Positions 15,063 through 24,319 of a DNA stretch of 64,000 bases are shown here, piece after piece. The position numbers and the translations under genes are program-made. The DNA comes from a bacterium. GTDB taxonomy: Bacteria; Zhuqueibacterota; Zhuqueibacteria; Zhuqueibacterales; Zhuqueibacteraceae. Location: assembly GCA_023150945.1 (NCBI GenBank), contig JAKLJX010000024.1, positions 1 through 64,000 of the forward strand, read 5' to 3'. Under the pieces are notes generated by a model that made no database searches, was not told the origin of the DNA, and worked only from the letters and a program-made list of their open reading frames with translations. Within the stretch, counting starts at the first letter, position 1. Each line of letters opens with the position of its first letter.

Positions 15063-17456
15063 TCACTTTCCTCCCTCCTGCTTCCCGCCCAGGTTTTCTT
15101 CGAACAGCTTCAGAATCCGCTTGTATTCATCCGTCCACGCACTGACCTCTTTGAAGGCGTGATCCTCCATCGGATAGATCGCCACTTCCCAATTCTCCTT
15201 GCCCAATTCGATCAAGCGCTGCGCCAGGCGCACCGTGTCTTAAAAATGGACGTTGACATCCACCATGCCGTGACAGATCAACAGCGCGCCCTGCAAACCC
15301 GCGGCAAAGTAGATCGGTGAGCTGCGCTGATAGGCCAGGGAGTCGGCGATTGGAATATTCAGAATGTTGGCGGTGTAGCCGTGGTTGTAATGCGCCCAAT
15401 CCGTCACCGGCCGCAGCGCTGCGCCCGCGGCGAATGACTTCGGCGCGGTGAACATTGCCATCAGTGTAATGAACCCGCCGTAGCTGCCGCCGTAAACGCC
15501 GATGCGCCCGGCATCAATCCCCAGCGCGTCGACGAGATACGCTGCGCCGTCAACGACATCGTCAAGATCCTTGCCGCCCATGTGACGATAAATTGCCGTG
15601 CGCCAGTCGCGGCCGTAGCCCGCACTCGCGCGATAGTCCGGATCGAGCACGGTATAGCCCAAATCCGCGAGCAGATTGTGAAACATATATTCGCGAAAAT
15701 AACTCGACCAGCCTTTGTGCGCATTTTGCAGATAACCGGCGCCATGCACAAAGATGACTGCCGCGCCGTTGGCTTGTTGCGGCCGGTATAACCGCGCCCG
15801 AACCTGGCGGCCGTCACGCGCGGAATAGACGACCAGTTCCGGTGCGCGCCAGCGATACCGGTTGAATTCTTCACTCGTGGAAAAAGTCAGGCGCCGCGCA
15901 GTGGCGCCGGGCTGATTAGGTTGCAGAAAAAGCTCCCACGGCTGGTTGGCGGCCGAATGCCGCAGCGCCAGCATGGTTCCATCCGGCGAGAGCGCAACGT
16001 CGTTGTGCCCCGTCATCGCGGTGAGGCGCGTGCGGCGACCGCCGTTGATCGGCATGGTGTAGAAATGGCGCTCGCCGGGATGGACTTCATTGCTGGTGAA
16101 ATACCAGCGTTTTCGATCGCGCGCGATGAAGGGCGAATAGACTTCGAAAGCGCCCTGGGTGAGCGCCTCCCGCCTGCCGGTCTTGCGATGAACTGTGTAG
16201 AGCTGGGAATACCCGGTTGCTTCGGAGCAGAACCAGATGCGTTCATGGTCCGGCATCCAGCCCACGGCGCCGGCCGACCAGCGGCCATGAATGCCAGGCC
16301 CGCCAATCCATGCGGCATCATGTTGATGATCAAGCGGCCGCAAGCTGCCGGCCGGCAGCGAGAACTCGGCAATCCAGCGATCCTTGTTGTCCATCGAAGT
16401 CACCACCACGAACGCGGCAGAACCGGCGGCATTCCAAAACGGGCCGTGCCACATCACCGGCCGGGGCATGCGGTTGGTTGCCAAACTGGAATCGGCGCTC
16501 TTGACCGTGGTGAAATCACGGGAGGCGGCAATCTCAGGCAGGCTGTCAGGCTGAACCATGCGCAGAGTATCCGCGGAAATATCCCAGATGCCGAGGCGAT
16601 AGATTGCCTGCGCCTCGCCGACTTTTTCCCGCGTGCGAATGTCTTCGGTGAAGCCGGTTTCGGTGAGGTAGTTCGGCACGATCGCAGCTTCCTCACTTTT
16701 TGCCGGCTGCTGCAACACCAACGTGACGAAACGGCCATCGGGTGAAAGCTGAAGCTGTTGCGCATCGGCCTCGCCGAGGTAGATGGTTTTGGGCCGCGCC
16801 AGGTCGATCAATTTGTTCTGCGCTTCGGCCTGTTCGCCCTTGTCTTTGCGCTCACGCAGGGTCTGCATCAAGCGCAGCTCTTGCGCGGCCAGATATTTTT
16901 GCGCCTCGCTCTTCCGCTCTTTTTCCTCCGGCGCGGTGCCGGAACGGAAATCGGTGAGCTGCGTGGTCCGGCCGGTGGCGATCTCCCACGTGAAGAGATT
17001 GCGATCGGCCACATAGATCACGGCATCTTCATTGAAGGAAAAACGTGGGGCGCTCTCCGTTGCCGAGGTGTTGGTCACGGCCAGCATTCGTCCGGCCTTG
17101 ATATCGTGGAGAAAAATGTCGCCCTCGCGCTCGAAAACCTTGCGGGTATAGGTCCGGTTGTAAACCCCGGTTGGTGACGATAGAAGTTTGTAGTTTGCCG
17201 CCGGCACTTTGGTCGGAGTTCCGCCGCGCCGGCTGACTTGATAAAGCGAATCGGCCGCGGTACGCTGCGGATTCCACCAGAAGTAGAGCGTTTGGCCGTC
17301 CTCCGACCAATACGGCTGCTTCGGCCAGCCCTGCAGCCAGTGTGCTTCCTGCATGATCCAACTAATGCTGAGCTGGGACTGGAAACTTGAGATCGTCTGC
17401 GCCGGGGCGCTCGTCATTGAGCAGAGTGACAAAAAGAAAGCGACAAAACCGCGCAT
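15063..17456 (-). pseudogene. S9-family peptidase (DPP IV-like) interrupted by one in-frame TAA
   Basis: An exported prolyl oligopeptidase-type serine peptidase. ATG 17456 has GGAGG and AGGAG upstream and a signal peptide ending APAQT. An eight-bladed propeller-like N-domain precedes an alpha/beta hydrolase with the nucleophile motif GGSYGG (Ser658) and the acid Asp733 in HGMVDVNVH. A TAA at 15240-15242 stops translation at residue 738. Reading past it gives 58 more residues in perfect family register ([14 protein letters not shown]..., MEDHAF, FEENLGG) to a TGA at 15063-15065. The catalytic His766 lies in that lost part. A single CAA-to-TAA change explains it. It may be a recent pseudogene, a sequencing or assembly error, or a readthrough site. 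Confidence 0.85.
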
Positions 17457-17591
17457 CTCCTGCCTCCAGGACGTTTTCGAAATGATCCATCGCCTCCGGA
17501 CATTGGTTCGGCACAGCCAAGTTGCACGCCACGCCAACGCGGACGCGCGTGCAGGTGAAGACCACGCCCGATCAAGGCCATGACAAACTGC

Positions 17592-17620
17592 TTGACAACT
17601 GAGAGCTTGTTTCGTATCAT
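17592..17620 (+). promoter_or_regulatory. Sigma70-type promoter for the M48-like/coiled-coil gene
   Basis: A perfect -35 box TTGACA (17592-17597) and a -10 box TATCAT (17615-17620) are separated by 17 bases. It lies in the divergent 238-bp gap and points toward the gene starting at 17695, giving a leader of about 68 bases. Confidence 0.6.
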
Positions 17621-17694
17621 TTCGTTCAAAGCGGCGCCCAACCTTGCGAAAAAATTCCCCAATTGCAAGGCCGCTGTGACGAACCGGAGCGAGA

Positions 17695-19518
17695 ATGTCA
17701 CGCAAGTTTCCCCCCGCCAAGATCATCGTCAACCGCGGCATCGAAGCACAGACGTTTCATCATCCCCGCGCGCACCTGTTTCATCGCCTCAGCGTTGTTC
17801 TCGGCGTGCTCACCTTTGCGGGCCTGCTCGCGCTCACCTACGCTTTCCCGCGCGTGCTGGCGGCCGTTTACGCCGGCGTGCTGGTGATCGGCGCGATCGT
17901 GTGGCTGCGGCTGCGCGTGCGCTATGCCCGGCTGCGAGCGGGCGCGGTGCTCGCCAGCGAAGAAAATTTTCCTGAGATCCACTACATCAAAAACGCGGTG
18001 GCGCGTGTTCTGCCCGGCACACCGGCCTTTGCGATCTACGTTACTGCGGAGGCGACTCCGCCGCGCTGGCAGGCCACCGGTGGCCAGCGCGTGTTGGTGC
18101 TGAGCCAGGCGCAGGTGGCGGCGATGATCAACCGGCCCCCGATCGGCCAATTGATCTGGCTCGTTGGCCGGATGCTGGCATTGCAGTGGGTGCGCCGGCA
18201 GAGCTGGCCGTTAACCCGGCTGATACTGCTCGTGGCGCGCTGGAATCCGCTGGCCTGGCCGGTGGTGAATTACTATCGCAGCCTCACGCACCTGACCGCT
18301 GACCGCCTCGGTTTGGGGCTGGGGCTCTCGCTCATCGATGCGGTGGAGGCAATGAAAACGCTCTGCGCCGGAGCAGCGCTGGCCGGCCGCGTCAATTCCA
18401 GCCAAATCGAGCATCAGGCTTCTGACCAGCGCCACGGCCTTGCCGAATGGTGCAACGAAATCCTCATGGCACAGCCCGGGCTGGTGAGGCGTTTTAGCGA
18501 GTTGGTGGAATTCGGCCGGGAGCGTTTTCCGGATCTGTACGCGGATCTCGAGCTGCATCGCAAATACGAACGCGAGCTGCTGCCGAGTTATCGCGAGATT
18601 CAGCAATTCTCCGAGGGCAAAGAGGAAGAGCGCCGCCTGCTGCGCGAAATCGGCAATCTGGTGTATGATGCCATGAGCGCGCGGCCGCCGGCCAGCGAGG
18701 CGGACAGCATCAGCCGCGCCTTTTTGAAATTGCATCGCAACCGCCATGATGCCACCGAACTGGAAAGCAAGGTCAGCCGGTTGAATCTTGCCAAAATCGC
18801 ATGGGAGAAAACCGTGGCCGGCATCGCCGCCGCGGAACAGAAGCGCGAACACGCGACGCATACGCTGGAGGCGCATTATCGTGAAATCGGCCGCACTGCG
18901 TTCAAGTGCCTGCAACCGCACCTTGCGGCGGATGGCACCTTGAAGCAGATCTTCGAGAAGGCCCTGCAGTATCAGGTCGTCATCACCGATCGCGAAAACG
19001 AAATTGCCCGCCTGGAAGCGGCCAGTGGCGGCGTGCTGGACAAGTCCAAACGGCAAATGGAAATCCTCGCACTGCGCACGCAAAACAGCACTGATGCCCG
19101 CCGGCTGCAGGCCGCGGCGGAGGCGGTGGGCGAAGAATTCTGGAAAGCCTGCGCTGGACGTTATGAGCATGATGATCTCGAGCCCATCAAGCTGCGCATC
19201 ACCGGCGTGATTGCCGAATTGGAGCGCCGCCGCGTCGAGCTGGAAAATCTGCATCAGCAGAAGCGGCAATATGAGCACGATTTGGAGAAGGAAGGACTGG
19301 AATCCGCCGCGCGGCCGGAAGTTGATGTGCCTTTCCTGGTCGAGCAGCTCAAGAACGAGGCGCGCGCCGCCAACGCCCTGCGGCCGCGCTTGCTGGAGGA
19401 ATTGGGCAAGGCCTACTGGCAGAATGAACCCTCGCCCGCGCCGGACATTGCCGGCCTCATCGAGCAGTTGAACGATCTCAAAAAGCGCATTCGCGATTTC
19501 GAGCAAGACGAGGCCTGA
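17695..19518 (+). CDS. Membrane protein with M48-like region and coiled coils
   Basis: A 607-residue protein of unknown function. Two hydrophobic segments lie at residues about 33-70, followed by a region (about 100-250) with the rhythm of M48/HtpX metalloproteases: 'LVLSQAQVAAMIN', a helix where HEXXH would be (LIWLVGRMLAL, no HEXXH) and 'LTADRLGLGLGLSLIDAVEAM', which resembles the third-ligand helix. The zinc ligands are missing, so any protease activity is doubtful. From about 300 to the end it is highly charged and helical, a long coiled coil. The ATG has the promoter described at 17592. It could be a degenerate protease turned scaffold. The M48 link is inference from pattern and needs a profile search. 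Confidence 0.65.
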   Translation: MSRKFPPAKIIVNRGIEAQTFHHPRAHLFHRLSVVLGVLTFAGLLALTYAFPRVLAAVYAGVLVIGAIVWLRLRVRYARLRAGAVLASEENFPEIHYIKNAVARVLPGTPAFAIYVTAEATPPRWQATGGQRVLVLSQAQVAAMINRPPIGQLIWLVGRMLALQWVRRQSWPLTRLILLVARWNPLAWPVVNYYRSLTHLTADRLGLGLGLSLIDAVEAMKTLCAGAALAGRVNSSQIEHQASDQRHGLAEWCNEILMAQPGLVRRFSELVEFGRERFPDLYADLELHRKYERELLPSYREIQQFSEGKEEERRLLREIGNLVYDAMSARPPASEADSISRAFLKLHRNRHDATELESKVSRLNLAKIAWEKTVAGIAAAEQKREHATHTLEAHYREIGRTAFKCLQPHLAADGTLKQIFEKALQYQVVITDRENEIARLEAASGGVLDKSKRQMEILALRTQNSTDARRLQAAAEAVGEEFWKACAGRYEHDDLEPIKLRITGVIAELERRRVELENLHQQKRQYEHDLEKEGLESAARPEVDVPFLVEQLKNEARAANALRPRLLEELGKAYWQNEPSPAPDIAGLIEQLNDLKKRIRDFEQDEA

Positions 19519-19565
19519 CCGCTGCGCCCACCCTGCCACACACACGTTCATCAAAAAGAGACGGT

Positions 19566-21272
19566 ATGCATTCGATGGAGACCAATCACGAGTGGGTCGA
19601 GCACACCCTCGCCCAAATGAGCCTGGAGGAAAAAGTCGGCCAAATGTTGATTGCCGACTTTGCGGCAGTGTTCACCAACCACGATCATGAGAATTGGCAT
19701 CGCATCGTCCGCCTGCTGCGCGAGCTACATCTTGGCGGGATCGTGCTGGCCGGCGGCGGGCTGCTGGAAGTCGCGCTGATCACCAACGAACTGCAACGCC
19801 TGGCCAAGCTGCCGCTGCTGGTGAATGCCGACATGGAGACGGGTGCGCTGTTTCCGGCACCCTGGCGGCGGGCACGCGGCCGCGCTCCGGATTTGCCGGC
19901 TTACCTCTCCGGCGGGGGCACGGAATTTCCGCGCATGATGGCAATCGGCGCAACGCGCAGCGAGGAACTGGCCTACGAGATCGGTCGGATCACCGGACTG
20001 GAAGCGCGCGCCGCGGGCATTCATTGGACGAATTCGCCCGCGCTCGATCTCAGCAACAACCCACGCAATCCGATCATCAACGTGCGTTCGTTCGGCGAAG
20101 AGCCGCCGCTCGTCGCCCGGCTGGGCGCTGCCTACCTCACCGGCTGCCAGGCGGCGGGATTGATCGCCACCATGAAGCATTTTCCCGGCCAGGGTGATAC
20201 AGACACGGATACGCACGTCGCCTTGCCGATGCTGGACTTTGACGCGGCGCGGCTGCATGCCGTGGAATTGGTGCCGTTCAAAGCCGCGATCAAAGCCGGC
20301 GTGAAAGCCGCCATGACCGCACACATTGCCTTGCCCAAGATCGATGCCACCTGCCGGCCCGCGACGCTTTCGCAACCAATTGTGACCGGCCTGCTCCGGG
20401 AAGAGTTGGGATTTCAGGGACTGGTGGTCACCGACGCGCTGACCATGCAGGGCATCGCCGATTACTACTCCACCGAGGAAGCAGCTCTGCTCGCCGCGCA
20501 GGCGGGTGTGGATGCGCTCCTGATTCCGGCGGACATTGCCGCCGCCCACCGCCGGCTGGTGCAGGCCGTGCAACAGGGCGAATTGCCCCTGGCGCGGGTC
20601 GAAAGTGCAGCGCGCAGAGTGCTTGCCGCCAAAGCCGGCTTGGGTTTGCATCTGCAGCGCACGGTCGCCATCGAAAATCTGGCTGAAGTCGTACAAACCA
20701 GCGCCGCGCGGCAACTCGCGGAGCAAGCAGCGAGTGCCGCGATTACTTTGCTGGAGGATGACGGCCGGCTTTTGCCGCTGGGCAGTTCCCCGGCACTCAA
20801 GCTGGCGGTGGGTATGGTGTCCAACTCAGCACTTGCCACTGAAGGCGAGTATCTGAGCAGCACCTTGGCAGCGGCCGGCCACTCGGTGGAGGCCTTTCGC
20901 CTGTCCGCTGAAATGAACGAAACAACGCTGGCGCAGGCACTCGCCGGATGCCGGCAGGCAGATGTCGTGCTCTTTGCAGCATTCCTCACCATGGGGGCCT
21001 GGAAGGGTGAGCTGCAAGTGCCGCCGCAGGCGCATCAGTTTTTGCAGGCCGCGCGTGAGTGGCAGAAACCGGTCATTGCCCTCTCCTTGGGTGATCCTTA
21101 CATGTTCGAGCGCCTCCCGCCGATGGCTGCCAGCCTGTGTGCCTACAGCGGCAGCAGATTGATGGAAGGCGCAATGGCGCGGGCCCTGCTGGGCGAGGCA
21201 GCAATAGCCGGCAAGTTGCCGGTGACCATTCCCGGCCGCTTTGGCTGCGGCCACGGCCTGGAACGCCACTGA
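19566..21272 (+). CDS. Glycoside hydrolase family 3 (NagZ-like beta-N-acetylhexosaminidase)
   Basis: A 568-residue cytosolic-type GH3 enzyme. The N-terminal TIM barrel carries the family signature KHFPGQGDT followed by DTH (Lys204-His205 and His217) and the nucleophile motif VVTDALTM (Asp290). The histidine-containing loop between them is the mark of beta-N-acetylglucosaminidases of the NagZ type. After residue about 380 a second alpha/beta domain follows, as in many GH3 proteins, ending in a polar tail. There is no signal peptide. The gene follows the coiled-coil gene by 47 bp, and the lytic transglycosylase gene comes next. Together the two suggest peptidoglycan turnover or muropeptide recycling, but other GH3 substrates are possible. 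Confidence 0.88.
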   Translation: MHSMETNHEWVEHTLAQMSLEEKVGQMLIADFAAVFTNHDHENWHRIVRLLRELHLGGIVLAGGGLLEVALITNELQRLAKLPLLVNADMETGALFPAPWRRARGRAPDLPAYLSGGGTEFPRMMAIGATRSEELAYEIGRITGLEARAAGIHWTNSPALDLSNNPRNPIINVRSFGEEPPLVARLGAAYLTGCQAAGLIATMKHFPGQGDTDTDTHVALPMLDFDAARLHAVELVPFKAAIKAGVKAAMTAHIALPKIDATCRPATLSQPIVTGLLREELGFQGLVVTDALTMQGIADYYSTEEAALLAAQAGVDALLIPADIAAAHRRLVQAVQQGELPLARVESAARRVLAAKAGLGLHLQRTVAIENLAEVVQTSAARQLAEQAASAAITLLEDDGRLLPLGSSPALKLAVGMVSNSALATEGEYLSSTLAAAGHSVEAFRLSAEMNETTLAQALAGCRQADVVLFAAFLTMGAWKGELQVPPQAHQFLQAAREWQKPVIALSLGDPYMFERLPPMAASLCAYSGSRLMEGAMARALLGEAAIAGKLPVTIPGRFGCGHGLERH

Positions 21273-21847
21273 TCGCCGTCTGCTCCTGCAGTTCTACCCT
21301 GGGAAGACCAGCGCAACCGCGAAGCATTGTCCGGCTCGATTCGTGTGCAGTCTGGCAACCTGGGCTACGGATTCGGCGCCCGATCAGCGCGGCAAATTCT
21401 CGAAATCATGGCAGCCGAAGCCATTCCCGATCAGATCTTCCTCAGCAGTTCAATGCGGTTTTCAAATTCTCCCTTTCCCCACAAGGCCGGGCGGTGAGCA
21501 TTCGGTCCAGGAGAACTGGGCCGGGGCGGCTCGGCGGTGTGACTTCCCTTCGCAGTGCCTCCTTTCTCCTCCGCGAATTGAACCGGCTCAGCCGCTGTGG
21601 CGTTAAAAGGCAACGATGTCCCCGCCGATTTCAACCTTTCAGCAACAGTTGCGAAATTTCTGCAACGCGGCGCTCTGCGAACCGTGCGGTCGGGTGATAT
21701 AGATAGGCAAAAGTGCAGGAATGATTTGGAATTCAAGTGTGGTTTCGATATTTTCGGCCTTCACTGAAGTGGATGTTGTTCATGCCATTGAGAAACGCTG
21801 TGACTGAGGAAAGAGTCGGTAAAGTGATGAACTTGCAGAGGGGTTGC
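21273..21847. other. Intergenic stretch of 575 bp
   Basis: No gene is convincing here; frames on both strands lack a ribosome site or recognisable protein features. It holds a small palindrome near 21642-21672 (GCAAC/GTTGC modules). Promoter elements for the transglycosylase gene are presumably within it, but none is clear. Confidence 0.5.
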
Positions 21848-24076
21848 ATGCTCAGAACAGGATTGACCATCGCTTTGCTGTGGTTGGGAGCTGGGCCGGA
21901 CGCCGCATGGGCGCAATCCGGCGCGACCGCGCACCATTTCCCGATGCCGGAGGTGATCCGGAGCAACGTCGAATTCTGGAAAAAGATCTACGCTGTTTAT
22001 CCCACGAACCAGGTGCTGGTGCACGATATCAACGACCTTTCCATCATCTATGAGATCGTGGATATCGACAACAGCCAGGGCGAATATTCCTACCGCCAGC
22101 AATGGCGCAAGATCGAAGCAATCAAAGACGAATACCAGAGCATTCTGAACGCGCTGGCCGAGCGCAGGCTCGACCTCACCAATCCCGGCACCCGCGCGAA
22201 ACGGGTGTTGGAAATCTACGGCGCAGCGGCCGACCCTGAACGGCTGCGCACGGCAGCGAATTCCATTCGTGGCCAGCTCGGCCTGAAAGACCGCTTTCTC
22301 CTCGGCATGCAGCGTTCCGGCCTCTATCTGGAATTTATCGAGAAGATTCTCGCCGAACACGGTTTGCCGCCCGAGCTCGCGGTGTTGCCTCACGTCGAGT
22401 CATCCTTCAATCACAAAGCCTACTCCAAAGTCGGCGCTGCCGGCCTGTGGCAATTCACGCGCTACACCGGCCGGCTGTTCATGAAGATCGACTACGATAT
22501 TGATGAACGTCTCGATCCGTTGCGCGCCACCGAAGCAGCCGCCAAGCTGCTCAAACTCAATTACAGTGAGCTGGGTGCGTGGCCGCTCGCCATCACGGCC
22601 TATAATCACGGCCTCAACGGCATGAAGCGCGCCAAAGCCCAGTTTGGCACCGATTTCGGCAAGATCTACTCCAGCTACCAAAGCCGCAGTTTTGGCTTTG
22701 CCTCGCGGAATTTCTATGCGGAATTCCTGGCGGCGCTGGAAGTCGTCAAGAATGCCGAGACCTATTTTGGGCCGATCGACTTTCACGTTCCCGCGGAATT
22801 TGTGGAGGTCGAACTGGACCACTTCGTCACCGTAAAGGACATTCTCAAAACCTACAACGTGACGGTGGATGAGTTTGCCGAGCTGAACTCCGGCTTGCGG
22901 CCGCCGGTGTTGAACTCGCAGCGCCGAATTCCCCGCGGCTACAAGCTGCGGCTGCCCGACCGCCTCGGCGCAGACGCTGCCACGCTTGCCGCCAAAATCA
23001 ATCCGAATGCCACTTTTGACTCGCAGGTGGAATCCGAATGGTATCGCGTGCAGAAGGGTGACAATCTCTACGCCATCGCACGGAAATTCAACACCACACC
23101 GCAACTGCTGGCGGAGAACAACAATCTGAGTTTGCGCAGCAAACTTGCCGTTGGACTGGTGCTGCGCATTCCGGAAGGCAAGGCCCGCGCCGCCACACCG
23201 CCTGCCGCTGTTGCGGTTGCCCCTCCTGCGGCTGAGCCGGCAGTCGTGGCGAGCGTTGAAAGCAAATTGCCGGCCACCATCGCGCCGCTTCCACCTCCTG
23301 CAACAGCCGAAGTTGCCGCCCAGACGACTTCCGGCGAAGTGCCGGCTGCGACGGTCACCGCCGAGGAGCCGATGCTGGCTGCGGGCGAGAGTACCGACAT
23401 GCCGGATGAGGCTCTGCTGAGGAATGTGATCGATACAAGAATCGAACTGACGCCGGAGGCCATTCGCCAGTCGTACGCGGTGCAGACCGGAGATTTGAGC
23501 CGCGCCGAACGCGAGTCCATCGTGACCTACGAGCTCGAGCCGGCCGCGGCAAAACCCGTGGAAGTGGCGGCAGCCGCCATGCCCGCGCCCGTGCGAACCG
23601 AGGCCATGCCCAAACCAATCCCAGCGCGCTTGCGCACTTCCAGAGATTCCTTGTGGATCAAAGTCGAGCCGGAAGAAACACTCGGCCATTACGCCACCTG
23701 GCTGGAGATTCCGACGCAAAGGCTGCGCGCGCTCAATGGCCTGCGCTACAGTGAAGACATTCGCATCGGCCAGCGCATTCGCCTGTCCTATGCCCGGGTG
23801 TCGGCAACCGAGTTCGAGCGCCGGCGCAACGAGTATCACCGCAGCATCGAGGAAGATTTCTTTTCGACCTACAAGGTTGACAGCCTGCTGACGCACCGGC
23901 TGAAACGCGGCGAAACCATCTGGAAGATCTGCAATGAAATCTACCAGGTGCCGGTGTGGCTGGTGGCGATGTACAATCCCGATCTCGATCTCTACAGCCT
24001 GAATCTGAACGATGAGCTGAAAATTCCGGCAGTGGTGAGCATCAATCCTGCTGCCACGCCGCCGATTCAGGAATAG
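21848..24076 (+). CDS. MltD-like lytic transglycosylase with LysM domains
   Basis: A 742-residue exported enzyme that cleaves peptidoglycan glycan strands. ATG 21848 has AGAGGGG five bases upstream and a signal peptide (MLRTGLTIALLWLG, cleavage near AWAQ); upstream in-frame ATGs at 21737, 21782 and 21827 lack both. The GH23/SLT domain spans about 110-300, with the catalytic glutamate at E184 in PHVESSFN, then GLWQF and AITAYNHG. LysM repeats begin at residues about 399, 604 and 683, and a partial one precedes them near 320-370. An Ala/Pro/Val-rich linker lies between the first and second LysM. A rho-independent terminator follows the gene. Confidence 0.93.
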   Translation: MLRTGLTIALLWLGAGPDAAWAQSGATAHHFPMPEVIRSNVEFWKKIYAVYPTNQVLVHDINDLSIIYEIVDIDNSQGEYSYRQQWRKIEAIKDEYQSILNALAERRLDLTNPGTRAKRVLEIYGAAADPERLRTAANSIRGQLGLKDRFLLGMQRSGLYLEFIEKILAEHGLPPELAVLPHVESSFNHKAYSKVGAAGLWQFTRYTGRLFMKIDYDIDERLDPLRATEAAAKLLKLNYSELGAWPLAITAYNHGLNGMKRAKAQFGTDFGKIYSSYQSRSFGFASRNFYAEFLAALEVVKNAETYFGPIDFHVPAEFVEVELDHFVTVKDILKTYNVTVDEFAELNSGLRPPVLNSQRRIPRGYKLRLPDRLGADAATLAAKINPNATFDSQVESEWYRVQKGDNLYAIARKFNTTPQLLAENNNLSLRSKLAVGLVLRIPEGKARAATPPAAVAVAPPAAEPAVVASVESKLPATIAPLPPPATAEVAAQTTSGEVPAATVTAEEPMLAAGESTDMPDEALLRNVIDTRIELTPEAIRQSYAVQTGDLSRAERESIVTYELEPAAAKPVEVAAAAMPAPVRTEAMPKPIPARLRTSRDSLWIKVEPEETLGHYATWLEIPTQRLRALNGLRYSEDIRIGQRIRLSYARVSATEFERRRNEYHRSIEEDFFSTYKVDSLLTHRLKRGETIWKICNEIYQVPVWLVAMYNPDLDLYSLNLNDELKIPAVVSINPAATPPIQE

Positions 24077-24094
24077 CCGGCCCTGATCTCCCCC

Positions 24095-24154
24095 AACAGA
24101 AACGGCCCTCGCGACTCCCTCCAAACACGGGAGTCACGGGGCCGTTTCTGTTTT
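24095..24154 (+). terminator. Rho-independent terminator after the lytic transglycosylase gene
   Basis: A stem of about 23 bp with a short loop: the left arm starts CAGAAACGGCCC and the right arm ends GGGGCCGTTTCTG, with two mismatches, followed by TTTT. It sits between converging genes and may serve both strands, since the left flank carries an A-rich start. Confidence 0.85.
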
Positions 24155-24319
24155 CGTCCTGCCGGTGCAACGGTGAGCGGAGTTGACTTCCCCACCCTTT
24201 ACCGCCACCATTATCCAGTTCTGCCAACACTCAGGAATGCACCCGCAGTGCCGGCGCCGGCGGCAATTTTCGCGGTGCCTGGAGTGCGTCCCCTTTGCTT
24301 TCATTCAGGCCAAATGACC

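Noticed and set aside
21431-21736. 101-codon minus frame in the 575-bp gap
   Set aside because: No ribosome site, no start context and no recognisable pattern.
22400-24124. A 574-codon frame antisense to the lytic transglycosylase gene
   Set aside because: The sense frame has the catalytic glutamate and LysM motifs; the antisense product is low-complexity.
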